Shown here piece after piece: positions 51,179-59,827 of a stretch of DNA of 64,000 bases. Source of the stretch: Streptomyces xylophagus (GTDB lineage: Bacteria; Actinomycetota; Actinomycetes; Streptomycetales; Streptomycetaceae); NCBI RefSeq assembly GCF_000716435.1, contig NZ_JNWO01000001.1:558001-622000 (forward strand), written 5' to 3'. The notes under the pieces are model-generated. The model saw only the letters and a program-made list of their open reading frames with translations, was not told the DNA's origin and ran no database searches. Each line of letters begins with the position of its first letter. Position 1 is the first letter of the stretch. The position numbers were made by a program, and so were the translations under genes.

Positions 51179-52456
51179 ATGCGGGGCTCCATGGTGAGGC
51201 TACTCGTGCCGGTACTGCTCGCGGCGCTGGTGGCCGCCGGTTGCAAGAAGCCGGCAGGCAATGTGTCGGGTTCCTTCAAACCCGAGTTCCTGCCGGTGAC
51301 GTTCACGATCGACTCGTCGGGAAACATCAGCGTCGCCGCGGACGCGTCGATCGTCACGCCGCTGGGCGAGGTGTCGGTGTCGGGATTCCAGCAGGAACTG
51401 GGAAACCCCAAGCCGTACCTCGTAGCGGCCATCCGACATCTGGTGCGGGGCACGGCAGCCGACCAGAGCGCGTTCGTGGACCGGACCACGGGGCCGGTCC
51501 ACGTTTCGCGCGCGGAGTACGCCAACTACGGGGAAAGGAGCGCGAGTTCGGTCTACTCCTTGTACCGGATCGACGCCAAGGACCGTAGCGTCCGGCCCTC
51601 GCTGGACGGACAGCCCCTCGCCCTGGCGCACAGCGGCACGATCGTGGTCGACGCCACGCGCACACAGCCCGGCAGGGTGACCCGGCTGGAGATCGCCGAC
51701 GCCCCGAAGGAGCAGAAGTCGCCCGTGCCGACCAGCACGGCGTCCTCCTGCGCCGGGACCGACGCCATCGGCATCACCCTGCCCGAGGTCTCCGCGGGTG
51801 CCGATGTCACCGACACCGTCACGGAGTTGACGGCCGACTGCCTTCAGGTCCAGTACGCGGCGGAGCCGGCCGGCGGTACGACGGAGGGCACCGTCTCGCG
51901 GGTCGTGATCCCGACCGAGGGCTCGGCCGACGCGGTGCAGTTGCCTCCGGTCGACACGAGTGCGCCGGGGCCGGGGGACCGCGTGACGGTGAGCCGACGA
52001 TCGCCGGTCACGGTGTATGTCGCGGCGACGGCGCCTGAGCCTTCGTCCTCGTCCTCGTCTTCATCCTCGTCCTCGCCGAGCGGTACGGGCGAACCCTCCG
52101 AGCAGTCCTCCGGCGGGCCCTCCGACACCCCTGCGCCGGGAACCACGCCGGTGGAAGGTGCCGCGTACGCGCCCGTCCGCACCGGCCCCGGCCTGGCCGA
52201 GGCGCAGACCAGTCACATCGAGGAGGGCGGCCAGTACCGGGCACTGTGCTTGACGCACGGCGAGATGGTGCAGGCTCATGGCTACACGAGCGACCTGTGG
52301 GCCGAGTTGGTCCTCAGCGCCGGTGGGACCGGGTGGGTCACGGCGACGGCGCTCACCGGGGGCCCTGACGGTCTGTCGCTTCCCGTCTGCGCGGACACCG
52401 GAAGCTCGTCCGACACTCCGGTGCCTACGTCCTCGGATGCGACGCCGACCAGCTGA
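51179..52456 (+). CDS. Putative lipoprotein with polyserine linker and C-terminal SH3-like domain
   Basis: 425 residues. A lipoprotein signal with lipobox LVAAGCKK puts Cys near residue 21. A large outer domain follows (FLPVTFTIDSSGNISVAADASIVTPLGEVSVSG), then a Ser/Pro linker containing eleven consecutive serines. The C-terminal ~70 residues resemble a bacterial SH3 domain (YAPVRTGPGLAEAQTSHIEEGGQY ... GWVTATALTGG). ATG 51179 follows GGGGGGAA. Bacterial SH3 domains often bind the cell wall, consistent with a surface-anchored protein. No enzyme motif was seen. Confidence 0.75.
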   Translation: MRGSMVRLLVPVLLAALVAAGCKKPAGNVSGSFKPEFLPVTFTIDSSGNISVAADASIVTPLGEVSVSGFQQELGNPKPYLVAAIRHLVRGTAADQSAFVDRTTGPVHVSRAEYANYGERSASSVYSLYRIDAKDRSVRPSLDGQPLALAHSGTIVVDATRTQPGRVTRLEIADAPKEQKSPVPTSTASSCAGTDAIGITLPEVSAGADVTDTVTELTADCLQVQYAAEPAGGTTEGTVSRVVIPTEGSADAVQLPPVDTSAPGPGDRVTVSRRSPVTVYVAATAPEPSSSSSSSSSSSPSGTGEPSEQSSGGPSDTPAPGTTPVEGAAYAPVRTGPGLAEAQTSHIEEGGQYRALCLTHGEMVQAHGYTSDLWAELVLSAGGTGWVTATALTGGPDGLSLPVCADTGSSSDTPVPTSSDATPTS

Positions 52457-52684
52457 AGCCTGATGCCGGTGGCGAAGAGGAATGTGCTCCAGGAGATCGT
52501 GCCTCTTCTGGAGTGGAGGCAGCGCGCGTCCTGGCTGCCGCATCAAGCAGCGGGAGCGGAAGAGACTCAAGTGGCGCGGTGGTGAGCCGTGACGGTGTAT
52601 TTCTTCCGGGACCCGCTTGCTGGAGACTTGGCCGGAGGAGGGTAGCTGTGGGGCTTCGTGACACGCCCGGCAAGGTGCGTCACG

Positions 52685-53359
52685 ATGATCGCTATGACCG
52701 ACGGAATTGCATGGCTTGTTGCTCCCCAGTCGATCGCCTTCGGTGGCTACAGCGTGGTGCTCGCTCGGGGGTTGGACGCCGAAGAGCTGGTGTCCCGGCT
52801 GACCGCGACAGTGTTCGGGCCGCCACGCACGGCGCGTAGCCTGGCCCGCCTCACCAGCCAGGACCTGATCGACGTCGTGGAGGACGGCCCCTGGGAGCCC
52901 TACCCAGCGATAGGTCTGCGGTATGGAGAGATCGGCGAATGGGTCTTCGTGGTCAAGTACGGTGGCTGGCCGGCGGAGTTCGGCCCTCGGCCACCTGTTT
53001 CTCGGGGTGGTGCACACGTCTTCCAGCTGGAATTCGAGGAGGAGAACGGCAAGCCGGTACCGCCTCAGTTCTCCTATCTCCACGATGATCGTCTCGTGTG
53101 TGCGTTCAATCTCCACCTTGACCGTTCATGGGGATACGACGGCGTGAACGGTGACCGTGAGGTGGCGGTACGCGTCGAGGAGATGCTGGCTGCTGCCGGC
53201 CTACCGGACGCCAACGTGCCTCGCCGCGAAGTGCACCGCACCGTACTGGAGATCATCGAACGATACTTCGGCCTTTCCCTGCCACGTAGACAAGTGCTGG
53301 AAGGCACGCTTCCCGCTGTGGTCCTGGAGATCGCCGAGACGGCGAATCCCTCCGACTGA
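52685..53359 (+). CDS. DUF6461-like protein of unknown function
   Basis: A 224-residue soluble protein (MIAMTDGIAWLVAPQSIAFGGYSVVLARGLDAEELVSRL) that looks like the actinobacterial DUF6461 group: an N-terminal block with GLDAEEL, a central GEWVFVVKYGGWPAE segment and a SYLHDDRLVCAFNLHLDRSWGYDG block. ATGs at 52685 and 52694 are both possible, and an upstream in-frame codon at 52658 is less likely. Some family members sit beside immunity or toxin genes in Streptomyces. No such partner is seen here, and I do not assign a function. Confidence 0.7.
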   Translation: MIAMTDGIAWLVAPQSIAFGGYSVVLARGLDAEELVSRLTATVFGPPRTARSLARLTSQDLIDVVEDGPWEPYPAIGLRYGEIGEWVFVVKYGGWPAEFGPRPPVSRGGAHVFQLEFEEENGKPVPPQFSYLHDDRLVCAFNLHLDRSWGYDGVNGDREVAVRVEEMLAAAGLPDANVPRREVHRTVLEIIERYFGLSLPRRQVLEGTLPAVVLEIAETANPSD

Positions 53360-53410
53360 AGCTGCTCGTCACCTCGAGGTGAGGTTGCGGCGGCAGGGTT
53401 GCTGCTCGCT

Positions 53411-53506
53411 TTACTGCTTCCTGGTGCAGCTCCCGGCGCCGACTTCGGCGAGGACGTCGAGCTTGACGAGGCGATTCAGCTTGGCGCGGGTGCCTTCGAT
53501 GTCCAT
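53411..53506 (-). pseudogene. Short fragment resembling a winged-helix C-terminus
   Basis: A 31-codon reading frame (MDIEGTRAKLNRLVKLDVLAE ...) ends at 53411 in TAA. It resembles the TRxKLxRLVxxGxL tail found in larger actinomycete proteins. It continues in frame a little upstream without a credible start. This is probably a relic in the ~300-bp gap before the PLP enzyme gene. Confidence 0.3.
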
Positions 53507-53658
53507 CGGCAATGCTGAGTGGCGCACCGCCCACGGACCGGGCGAAGCACGAGCCGGACCACATGCGCTACGCATACCGGCAGTGTCGGATGAGGTCGGG
53601 GAACTCCTGGTGGAGCCTGCGGAGCAGGCGGGAAACCCTGGCCCTCAGGCCGGGGAGG

Positions 53659-54660
53659 ATGCCAAGCTCCGGTGTCGTGCAGAAGAAGACGCGCCTCGAC
53701 ACTTCTCGGATCCGGGCGGCTCGCGAGGCGATCGACCCGGTTTTTCTCGACACTCCGCTGTACCGCTGCGAGGCGCTGGAGCCCGGCCTCGGGTGCACGG
53801 TGAGCATCAAGCTCGAAACGGCCAACCCGGTCCGTAGTTTCAAGGGGCGCGGTACTGAAGTCGTCGCGAGTCTGCTCGCCGACGGTGGCCCGCGAGCCGT
53901 GGTGTGTGCCAGCGCGGGCAACCTCGGCCAGGCCCTCGCCTGGTCCGGTCGTGGCCGGGGGCTTGATGTCACCGTCGTGGCATCCCGGTTCGCGACCGCG
54001 GCCAAGCTCGATCGCATTCGCGCGTTGGGTGCCAGGCTGGAACTGGTGGACGGCGACCACGAGTTGGCTCGCGAGCGGGCGGCGGCCATCGCGCGGTACG
54101 ACGGCGTCCGGCTGGTCGAGGACAGCCTGGACATCGAGACGTGCGAGGGCGCGGCGACCATCGGGCTGGAACTGGTCGATGCCGTGTCGTCGTTCGACGC
54201 CGTTCTCATCGCTCTCGGAGGCGGGGCGCTCGCCACCGGTGTGGGTCACGTGCTGAAGGACCGGGCGCCCGGGGTCGAGGTGATCTGCGTCCAGCCGTTG
54301 GGCGCACCGGCGATGACACACTCGTGGCGCCAACGGCGCGTCGTCACCACCGAGTTGACCGACACCATCGCTGACGGAGTTGCCGGCCGGTGTCCCATCC
54401 CGGCCGTCCTGGACGACCTGCTCCTCGTCGCTGACGACGCCGTCCTGGTGCAGGAGGCGTCGATCGTCGCCGGAATGAGGATGCTTCTCGACCATGCCGG
54501 CCTCGTCGTCGAACCGTCGGCCGCGCTGGGCATCGCGGCGATCCTCGAAGACCGTGACCGTTTCGCCGACCGACATGTGGTCACCATTGTGTGCGGCAGC
54601 AACGTCGACGTGGACGACTATCGCCGGTGGGTCGGGGCGGCTCCGCTCCCCAGGCTGTGA
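53659..54660 (+). CDS. PLP-dependent threonine dehydratase-like enzyme (fold type II)
   Basis: A 333-residue protein. The PLP lysine lies in ETANPVRSFKGRG, the substrate/carboxylate loop is CASAGNLGQAL, and the phosphate-binding glycines are in LIALGGGALATGVG. Together these mark the threonine/serine dehydratase branch (deaminating hydroxy-amino acids to 2-oxo acids) or a related ammonia-lyase or racemase. It has no regulatory ACT domain. The frame is open upstream to 53512; ATG 53659 begins just before the conserved TSRIRAAREAI segment, although its GGAGG is immediately adjacent. Confidence 0.8.
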   Translation: MPSSGVVQKKTRLDTSRIRAAREAIDPVFLDTPLYRCEALEPGLGCTVSIKLETANPVRSFKGRGTEVVASLLADGGPRAVVCASAGNLGQALAWSGRGRGLDVTVVASRFATAAKLDRIRALGARLELVDGDHELARERAAAIARYDGVRLVEDSLDIETCEGAATIGLELVDAVSSFDAVLIALGGGALATGVGHVLKDRAPGVEVICVQPLGAPAMTHSWRQRRVVTTELTDTIADGVAGRCPIPAVLDDLLLVADDAVLVQEASIVAGMRMLLDHAGLVVEPSAALGIAAILEDRDRFADRHVVTIVCGSNVDVDDYRRWVGAAPLPRL

Positions 54661-54682
54661 CGCGTGCTCAGGATGCCGGCGT

Positions 54683-55264
54683 TCACGTCGACGCCGGATT
54701 GTCGGTCGGCACCGGAGTGTCGGTCGGTGCGACCGAGGACCACACGCCGAGCCACTGTTCGGCGCCCCACTCCTCGAACCGTTGCATCTCGGTGAACCCC
54801 AGCTTCGCCGCGAGGCGCATCGAGCGGTCGTTGGCGGTCTGGGTGCAGAGCATCACCGGCTCGCCGGGAAGCGCCTCGGCGAACCAGTCGAGTGCCGCTA
54901 TGCACGCCTCGGCGGCGTACCCGTGTCCCCATGCCTCCGGCAGGAGCTGGTAGCCGAGGTCGGCCGCCCCGGTATCCGGAAGGACTTGGCTCCGGTGCTC
55001 CGCGTCGCGTCGGTTGAGCTCGACGGTGCCGATCATCGTTCCGTCGAGCTCGATCACGAAAACGCCGGGGCGCCTGCCGGGTGTTTCGGGCACCGCGCGC
55101 TCCAGCTCGTCACGCGGTCGCGGGCCGCCCAGGTAGGTGCCCACCTCCGGCGACGCGAACAACTCGATGAAGGTCGCACGGTCCCGAGCCTCGGCCTCGC
55201 GGAGTACGAGCCGCTCGGTTCTTATCGGGGCAGGCGGCCAGGTGATCTGTTCGAGTTCAGCCAT
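54683..55264 (-). CDS. GNAT-family N-acetyltransferase
   Basis: A 193-residue acetyltransferase of the RimJ/RimL-like branch. Visible blocks are TERLVLREAEARDRATFIELF, FVIELDGTMIGTVELNRRD, LGYQLLPEAWGHGYAAEACIAAL (acetyl-CoA pyrophosphate loop) and NDRSMRLAAKLGFTEMQRF. The start is taken as ATG 55264; an in-frame TTG lies 9 bp upstream. It is convergent with the PLP enzyme gene, with 22 bp between stops. The substrate is unknown. Confidence 0.85.
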   Translation of the reverse strand: MAELEQITWPPAPIRTERLVLREAEARDRATFIELFASPEVGTYLGGPRPRDELERAVPETPGRRPGVFVIELDGTMIGTVELNRRDAEHRSQVLPDTGAADLGYQLLPEAWGHGYAAEACIAALDWFAEALPGEPVMLCTQTANDRSMRLAAKLGFTEMQRFEEWGAEQWLGVWSSVAPTDTPVPTDNPAST

Positions 55265-55299
55265 GGCGGGCAAGCTATCGCACGCTCACCGGCAGGGGT

Positions 55300-55331
55300 C
55301 GTAGAGCCGTAGAGCCGTAGAGCCGTAGGGC
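55300..55331. repeat. Four tandem copies of an 8-bp unit (CGTAGAGC)
   Basis: Three exact copies plus one with a single change, in the upstream region of the acetyltransferase gene. Its 8-bp period matches the array at 18764, but the unit is different. Confidence 0.85.
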
Positions 55332-55428
55332 CGGTCCGAGGCATGACGGCGGTCGGGGCATGTGGCCTTCGCCGTCCGGTCTTTGACCCTCATGCCGAAC
55401 GAATCGTCAGCCTGCGTGACAGCCACCG

Positions 55429-56742
55429 TCACGAGGTCGGCTGCGGGCGCCAGGTGCCGTCGAGCGGAATGCCCGCTGCCGCCGCGATCCGGTCGCGTGA
55501 GGCGAGCAGCCGGGTCCTCAGCGCCGGCAGGTCCACGCCCACCAGCACGCCGTCGCGTTTGACGACGCGCCCGGCGACGAGGACGGTGTCCACCAGGCCG
55601 GGATGGCCCGCGCTGACGATGCTGGCGGCCGGGTCGGTGACCGGGAACACCGTCAGGTCGTCGGTACGCAGGAGGATGACGTCGGCGTCCTTGCCGGGCG
55701 TGATGCTGCCCGTCCGGGCGCCGAGCCCGCACGACTCCGCGGCGTCGACGGTGGTGAACTCCAGCAGGTCACGGGAGCGCAGGCCGCCGTCCAGACCGCG
55801 CTGCACGGCGAAGGCCGTACGCAGCGTGGAGAACATGTCGCCGCCGACCGACGGGACGTCGTCGACGGACAGCGTCGGGCGCAGTCCGGCGGCCAGCACC
55901 CGGCCGGTCATCGGCCAGCCGAACCCCATCTTCAGTTCGACGTCCGGGCTGATCGACACCGAGCTGCCCGCGTCGGCGAGCATCCGCAGCTCTTCGTCGC
56001 TGATGCCGTTGGCGTGCACGAACGTGGTGGTGTCCCGCAGCAGACCGTGCTCGTGCAGATCCGCGACGGGGTGCCGCGTACCGTCGCCGCCGCTCGCACC
56101 GTCACCGTCGACGTGCAGGCTGGTCCGCAGGCCGAGTTCGGCCGCCAGCTTCAACTCCCGGGCGACGGTGTCCATGCTGGTGTCGTCGGCGCCGCGCAGC
56201 CCCAGCGCCATGGTGACCAGGCCGTCCCCGGCCAGGTCGGCGTGGACGCGTCGGATGTCGGCGTCGACGGAGTCGGGGGTGCCCCATCCGGCGCCGAGGC
56301 AGAAGATCGACCGTCCCGGCGCGTCGCGCAGTGCGGCGACGGCGGCGTCCTCGTGCGCGTGGGTCTGTGCGACGTGGTACCAGTCCAGCATCGTGGTCAC
56401 GCCGGAGTGCAGGGCCTCCAGGCGGCCGAGCAGGGTGCCCGCGTAGACGTCCTCGGGCCGGTAGTGGGGCTTGACGGTGCCGTGCATCGCCACGGCCCAC
56501 TCGGGGAACGTCCAGTCCGTGCCGACGCCTCGGAAGGCGGTCTGCCAGGAGTGGCGGTGGTTGTCGACGAAGCCGGGCATGACGATCCGGTCGGTCGCGT
56601 CGATCACCTCGGCGTCCAGTGCGTCGACGCGCTCGGCCACCTCCACGATCACGCCGTCCTCGATCAGCACGTCGCCGCGTGCGAGATCGCCGACAGCCGG
56701 GTCCATGGTGACCACGGTGCCACCGGTGAGCAGGGTCTTCAT
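55429..56742 (-). CDS. Amidohydrolase (SsnA/AtzB-like aminohydrolase)
   Basis: A 437-residue metal-dependent hydrolase of the amidohydrolase superfamily. The barrel metal ligands are visible as PGFVDNHRHSW (H-x-H), TSLHVDGDG (His), TFVHANGISDEE (His) and LSVDDVPSVGGDMF (Asp). The small beta-sandwich domain is formed by both ends (MKTLLTGGTVVTMD; SITPGKDADVILL). Members deaminate or dechlorinate N-heterocycles such as guanine, triazines or cytosine analogues. ATG 56742. It is not clearly in an operon, being 176 bp downstream of the cystathionine-synthase-like gene. Confidence 0.85.
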   Translation of the reverse strand: MKTLLTGGTVVTMDPAVGDLARGDVLIEDGVIVEVAERVDALDAEVIDATDRIVMPGFVDNHRHSWQTAFRGVGTDWTFPEWAVAMHGTVKPHYRPEDVYAGTLLGRLEALHSGVTTMLDWYHVAQTHAHEDAAVAALRDAPGRSIFCLGAGWGTPDSVDADIRRVHADLAGDGLVTMALGLRGADDTSMDTVARELKLAAELGLRTSLHVDGDGASGGDGTRHPVADLHEHGLLRDTTTFVHANGISDEELRMLADAGSSVSISPDVELKMGFGWPMTGRVLAAGLRPTLSVDDVPSVGGDMFSTLRTAFAVQRGLDGGLRSRDLLEFTTVDAAESCGLGARTGSITPGKDADVILLRTDDLTVFPVTDPAASIVSAGHPGLVDTVLVAGRVVKRDGVLVGVDLPALRTRLLASRDRIAAAAGIPLDGTWRPQPTS

Positions 56743-56918
56743 GGGAGGGACTCCTTACTGGTGAGGGGTGCCGGAGGTTGTGCCGCACGGCCAGGTGAAC
56801 CAGTGACGGCCCTGGCTGGTGAGGACGTGGCCGAACTACAGCTCGGGGGAATGGGTGCGACGCCGAAGCTCGCACCGTCCTCCAACTCGCCGGAAACCGT
56901 TCGCGTATGGTCGGCCAC

Positions 56919-58103
56919 TCAGGTGGTCACCGCTCCGGCGAGCACCGCGTCGGCCGCGGCCACCGCGTCGGCGACCAGATCGGCCGTGTCCTCCGTGCCC
57001 GCGGCAAGCCGGATGAGGCCCAACGGAACCGATTCCGCTATCTGTTCCTCGCTGAGCATCCCGCGCCACATGGACGCCGGATGCACGGCCAGCGACTCCA
57101 CGCCGCCGAGGCTGGCCGACCTGCGGGGGTATCGCAGTCGGGCCAGGAAGGCGTCGGCCCTCTCGAAACCACCGGCGAACTCGATGCCGAGCACCCCGCC
57201 GAAACCGGTCATCTGGTCGGCGGCCAGCTTGTGCTGCGGGTGGGTCGCCAGGCCGGGATAGTGCACCTTCGTCACCGCCGGGTGCGCGTTGAGGGCCTCC
57301 GCGAGTGCCAGTCCGTTGGCGTTGTGCCGAGGCACCCGCAGCGGCAGTGTTCGCATGCCGCGCAGCAGCAGCCACGCGTCGATCGGGCCCAGCGTGGCAC
57401 CGGTGAGCAGGCCGACGTCCCAGATCCGGTCCAGGATCTCGGCCGGCCCGGCGAGCACTCCGGCGGAGACGTCCGAATGGCCGTTGAGGTACTTGGTCGC
57501 GCTGTGCCAGACCAGATCGATGCCGAAGTCCGTCGGCCGCTGGTTCAGCGGAGTGGCGAAGGTGTTGTCCGCCATGGTCAGCACGCCGTGCGCGCGGGCC
57601 AGTTCGGCCACGGCGCGCAGGTCGGTGATCTGCAGCAGCGGATTGCTCGGGGATTCCACCAGGATGAGCCGGGTCCGCGGGGTCAGCGCCCTCGTGAATG
57701 CCTCGGCGTCGGTCTGGTCCACCAAGGTGGTCGCCACGCCGAACCGGGGCAGCAGGTTCAGCAGCACCGACGCCGTACCGCCGTAGGTGGACCTCTGCCC
57801 GATGACGTGGTCGCCGGCGGAGACCAGGGCCAGCACGGCCGTGGTGAGCGCGGCCATCCCGGACGCGGTGACCATCGCCGCCTCGGTGCCCTCCAATTCG
57901 GCTACGACGGCAGCGACTTGGGCATGGTTCGGGTTGCCGAAGCGGGTGTAGAAGTCCTTGCCCCGGGGGTCCACGGCGCCCTGCGCGAACGTCTCCGCGT
58001 CCTCGGCCGAGAACGCCGCCGTCTGGTAGATGGGCGGTGCCACGGCACGGCTGGGGTGGACTTCGCGGTCGGCGTGAACGGTGATGGTGCTGGTGCCCGG
58101 CAT
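56919..58103 (-). CDS. Cystathionine gamma-synthase / methionine gamma-lyase family PLP enzyme
   Basis: A 394-residue Cys/Met-metabolism PLP enzyme. It has TAAMVTASGMAALTTAVLAL-type PLP phosphate contacts, RLILVESPSNPLLQITDL, the Asp-containing VLTMADNTFATP, the Schiff-base lysine in WHSATKYLNGHSDVSAG, and a C-terminal HPASMWRGMLSEEQ substrate block. It could be a synthase or a gamma-lyase, which the sequence does not decide. A divergent Lrp-type regulator 183 bp away is the usual arrangement for methionine gamma-lyase genes, so a catabolic lyase is slightly favoured. ATG 58103 follows GGAAGGG. Confidence 0.85.
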   Translation of the reverse strand: MPGTSTITVHADREVHPSRAVAPPIYQTAAFSAEDAETFAQGAVDPRGKDFYTRFGNPNHAQVAAVVAELEGTEAAMVTASGMAALTTAVLALVSAGDHVIGQRSTYGGTASVLLNLLPRFGVATTLVDQTDAEAFTRALTPRTRLILVESPSNPLLQITDLRAVAELARAHGVLTMADNTFATPLNQRPTDFGIDLVWHSATKYLNGHSDVSAGVLAGPAEILDRIWDVGLLTGATLGPIDAWLLLRGMRTLPLRVPRHNANGLALAEALNAHPAVTKVHYPGLATHPQHKLAADQMTGFGGVLGIEFAGGFERADAFLARLRYPRRSASLGGVESLAVHPASMWRGMLSEEQIAESVPLGLIRLAAGTEDTADLVADAVAAADAVLAGAVTT

Positions 58104-58125
58104 GGCTGCCCTTCCGTGGACCGTC

Positions 58126-58170
58126 GGTGTGACTCCATGAGGTGTGACTTCACGAGGTGTGACTCCATGA
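58126..58170. repeat. Three tandem copies of a 15-bp unit upstream of the PLP gene
   Basis: Units at 58126-58140 and 58156-58170 are identical (GGTGTGACTCCATGA); the middle one, 58141-58155, differs at two positions. The array lies in the 5' leader of the cystathionine-synthase-like gene. It is either a slippage repeat or a set of protein-binding sites. Confidence 0.85.
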
Positions 58171-58208
58171 AGCGTGGCCGACCGGCGGTCCGATGTGACC
58201 GGATCTCA

Positions 58209-58229
58209 GCAATTTCGGCAGCAAATTGC
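58209..58229. promoter_or_regulatory. Candidate Lrp-type operator
   Basis: GCAATTT and AAATTGC flank 7 bp in the divergent gap. The AT-rich core within GC-rich DNA and the position next to an Lrp gene fit an Lrp/AsnC binding site. Confidence 0.6.
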
Positions 58230-58286
58230 GCGCAGGACGGGCGCATGATTGTGGTAGTCGAGTCTTGGGCGCAATAATCTGCCGCC

Positions 58287-58730
58287 ATGGATGAAGTGGA
58301 CCGGTCGATTCTGGCCGTGCTCGAACAGCACGGGCGTATCAGCAACAACGAGCTCGCCGCCCGGGTCGGGCTGTCCCCGTCCCCCTGCCTGCGGCGCGTG
58401 CGTCAGATGGAGGAGGCCGGGGTCATCCGCGGTTACCGGGCGCTGATCGATCCCGCCGCGGTCGGGCGCAGTCTGCGGGTGTTCGCGGGTGTCCGGCTCA
58501 TGCGGCACACCCGCGCGGACGTGGTCGCCTTCGAGCGTGGGGTCACCCAGCTGCCCGAGGTGGTCGCCTGCCACCACATCACCGGCAACTTCGACTATCT
58601 GCTCCAGGTCGAGGTGGCCGACCTCCCCGCCTACGAGGACTTCCACGCCAACCAGTTGGCCACCCTGCCCGGCGTGGCGACGGTGACCAGCTACGTCACC
58701 ATGAAGACGCTCTCCGCCGACACCGCGTGA
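58287..58730 (+). CDS. Lrp/AsnC-family transcriptional regulator
   Basis: A 147-residue regulator: N-terminal helix-turn-helix (DRSILAVLEQHGRISNNELAARVGLSPSPCLRRVRQME) and C-terminal RAM ligand-binding domain (LRVFAGVRLMRHT ... HHITGNFDYLLQVEVADLPAYEDF). These dimers or octamers sense amino acids. It is divergent from the cystathionine-synthase/methionine-lyase-like gene, its probable target, with the GCAATTT/AAATTGC site in between. Confidence 0.9.
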   Translation: MDEVDRSILAVLEQHGRISNNELAARVGLSPSPCLRRVRQMEEAGVIRGYRALIDPAAVGRSLRVFAGVRLMRHTRADVVAFERGVTQLPEVVACHHITGNFDYLLQVEVADLPAYEDFHANQLATLPGVATVTSYVTMKTLSADTA

Positions 58731-58755
58731 CGGGCACCCGACCCCAGTGGCGTGG

Positions 58756-59604
58756 TCAGAGAGCGATGGTGCCCCGGATGCAGACGACGGCGGTGCCGCT
58801 GACCCAGACGGTGCCGTCCGCGTCGGCGGTGATCTCGATGTGCGCGGACCGCCCCAGCCGCGTGCCCTGGGAGACCCGGTAGGAGGAGGGCGCGGCGCCC
58901 GTGGAGGTGAGCCACTGGCCGACGCCGGCGTTCATGCTGCCGCACGCGGGGTCCTCGGGCACGCCGGCGCCGGGGGCGAAGGTGCGCAACTCGAAGTGGT
59001 GCGGGGACCCTTGAGGGTAGGCCCCGATCGCGCCGACCATCCCGTCCGGGATGAGGGCGAGGTCGGGTTCGAGGGCGAGGACCTCCTCGGCTGTGCGCAG
59101 TTGGACCACGGCCCAGCCGGGACCGTTGTCGACCCACTGGTGGGCCACGACCCGGTCACGCGTGATGCCGAACGCGGCCACGATCCGGTGCAGATCACCG
59201 TCATCGAGCGCGCCCTCACGCACACGGGGCGGGGCGGCGAAGGCCAGAGTGTTCTCGCTACGGCGCACGGTGACCAGGCCCGCGGCGCACTCCTGCACGA
59301 TGTGGTCGTCGTGCTGCGGTGTGCCGCCGCCGTCCAGCCAGGCGCGCGCGGAGCCGAGGGTGGGGTGCCCGGCGAACGGCAGCTCGCCCTGGGGAGTGAA
59401 GATCCGCAACCGGTAGTCAGCCTCCGGGACGGTGGACGGCAGTACGAACGTGGTCTCGGACAGATTCGTCCAACGCGCCAGGCGCTGCATCTCCTCGTCG
59501 CTCAGGTCTGTCCCGTCCAGGACGACCGCGACCGGGTTGCCCGAATAGGGGCTCGTGGAAAACACGTCGACCTGCACGAACGAGCGTGTGCGCGGCATGG
59601 TCAT
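58756..59604 (-). CDS. PhzF-family isomerase/epimerase
   Basis: A 282-residue protein with the two-fold PhzF architecture. The N-half has VDVFSTSPYSGNPVAVVLD and the catalytic-Glu segment NLSETTFVLP, followed by LPFAGHPTLGSARA. The C-half repeats the pattern with ELRTFAPGAGVPEDPACGSMNAGVG. Family members act as isomerases (phenazine biosynthesis PhzF) or in unassigned metabolism. ATG 59604 follows AAAGG. It is divergent from a tandem Lrp-type regulator 223 bp away, its probable controller. Confidence 0.85.
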   Translation of the reverse strand: MTMPRTRSFVQVDVFSTSPYSGNPVAVVLDGTDLSDEEMQRLARWTNLSETTFVLPSTVPEADYRLRIFTPQGELPFAGHPTLGSARAWLDGGGTPQHDDHIVQECAAGLVTVRRSENTLAFAAPPRVREGALDDGDLHRIVAAFGITRDRVVAHQWVDNGPGWAVVQLRTAEEVLALEPDLALIPDGMVGAIGAYPQGSPHHFELRTFAPGAGVPEDPACGSMNAGVGQWLTSTGAAPSSYRVSQGTRLGRSAHIEITADADGTVWVSGTAVVCIRGTIAL

Positions 59605-59827
59605 CAAGGACCTTTCAAGCGGCTGCAGCGGATTGTGCGCGTCCCGCCCCTCGGGCGGAGTGGGTCCATCCCAACGGGCGCCGCCGCGACGAGGACAGGG
59701 CCAGCCACAACAAAGTGGACTGATCGGCCGACCCGGTGGTGGCGAACTTGCCGCCGGTCCTGGGAGCATCAATGGGAGTCACAGAGAGGTATTCACGGCG
59801 CGAAGGAAAGACAGCAGGCCCAGGGAT

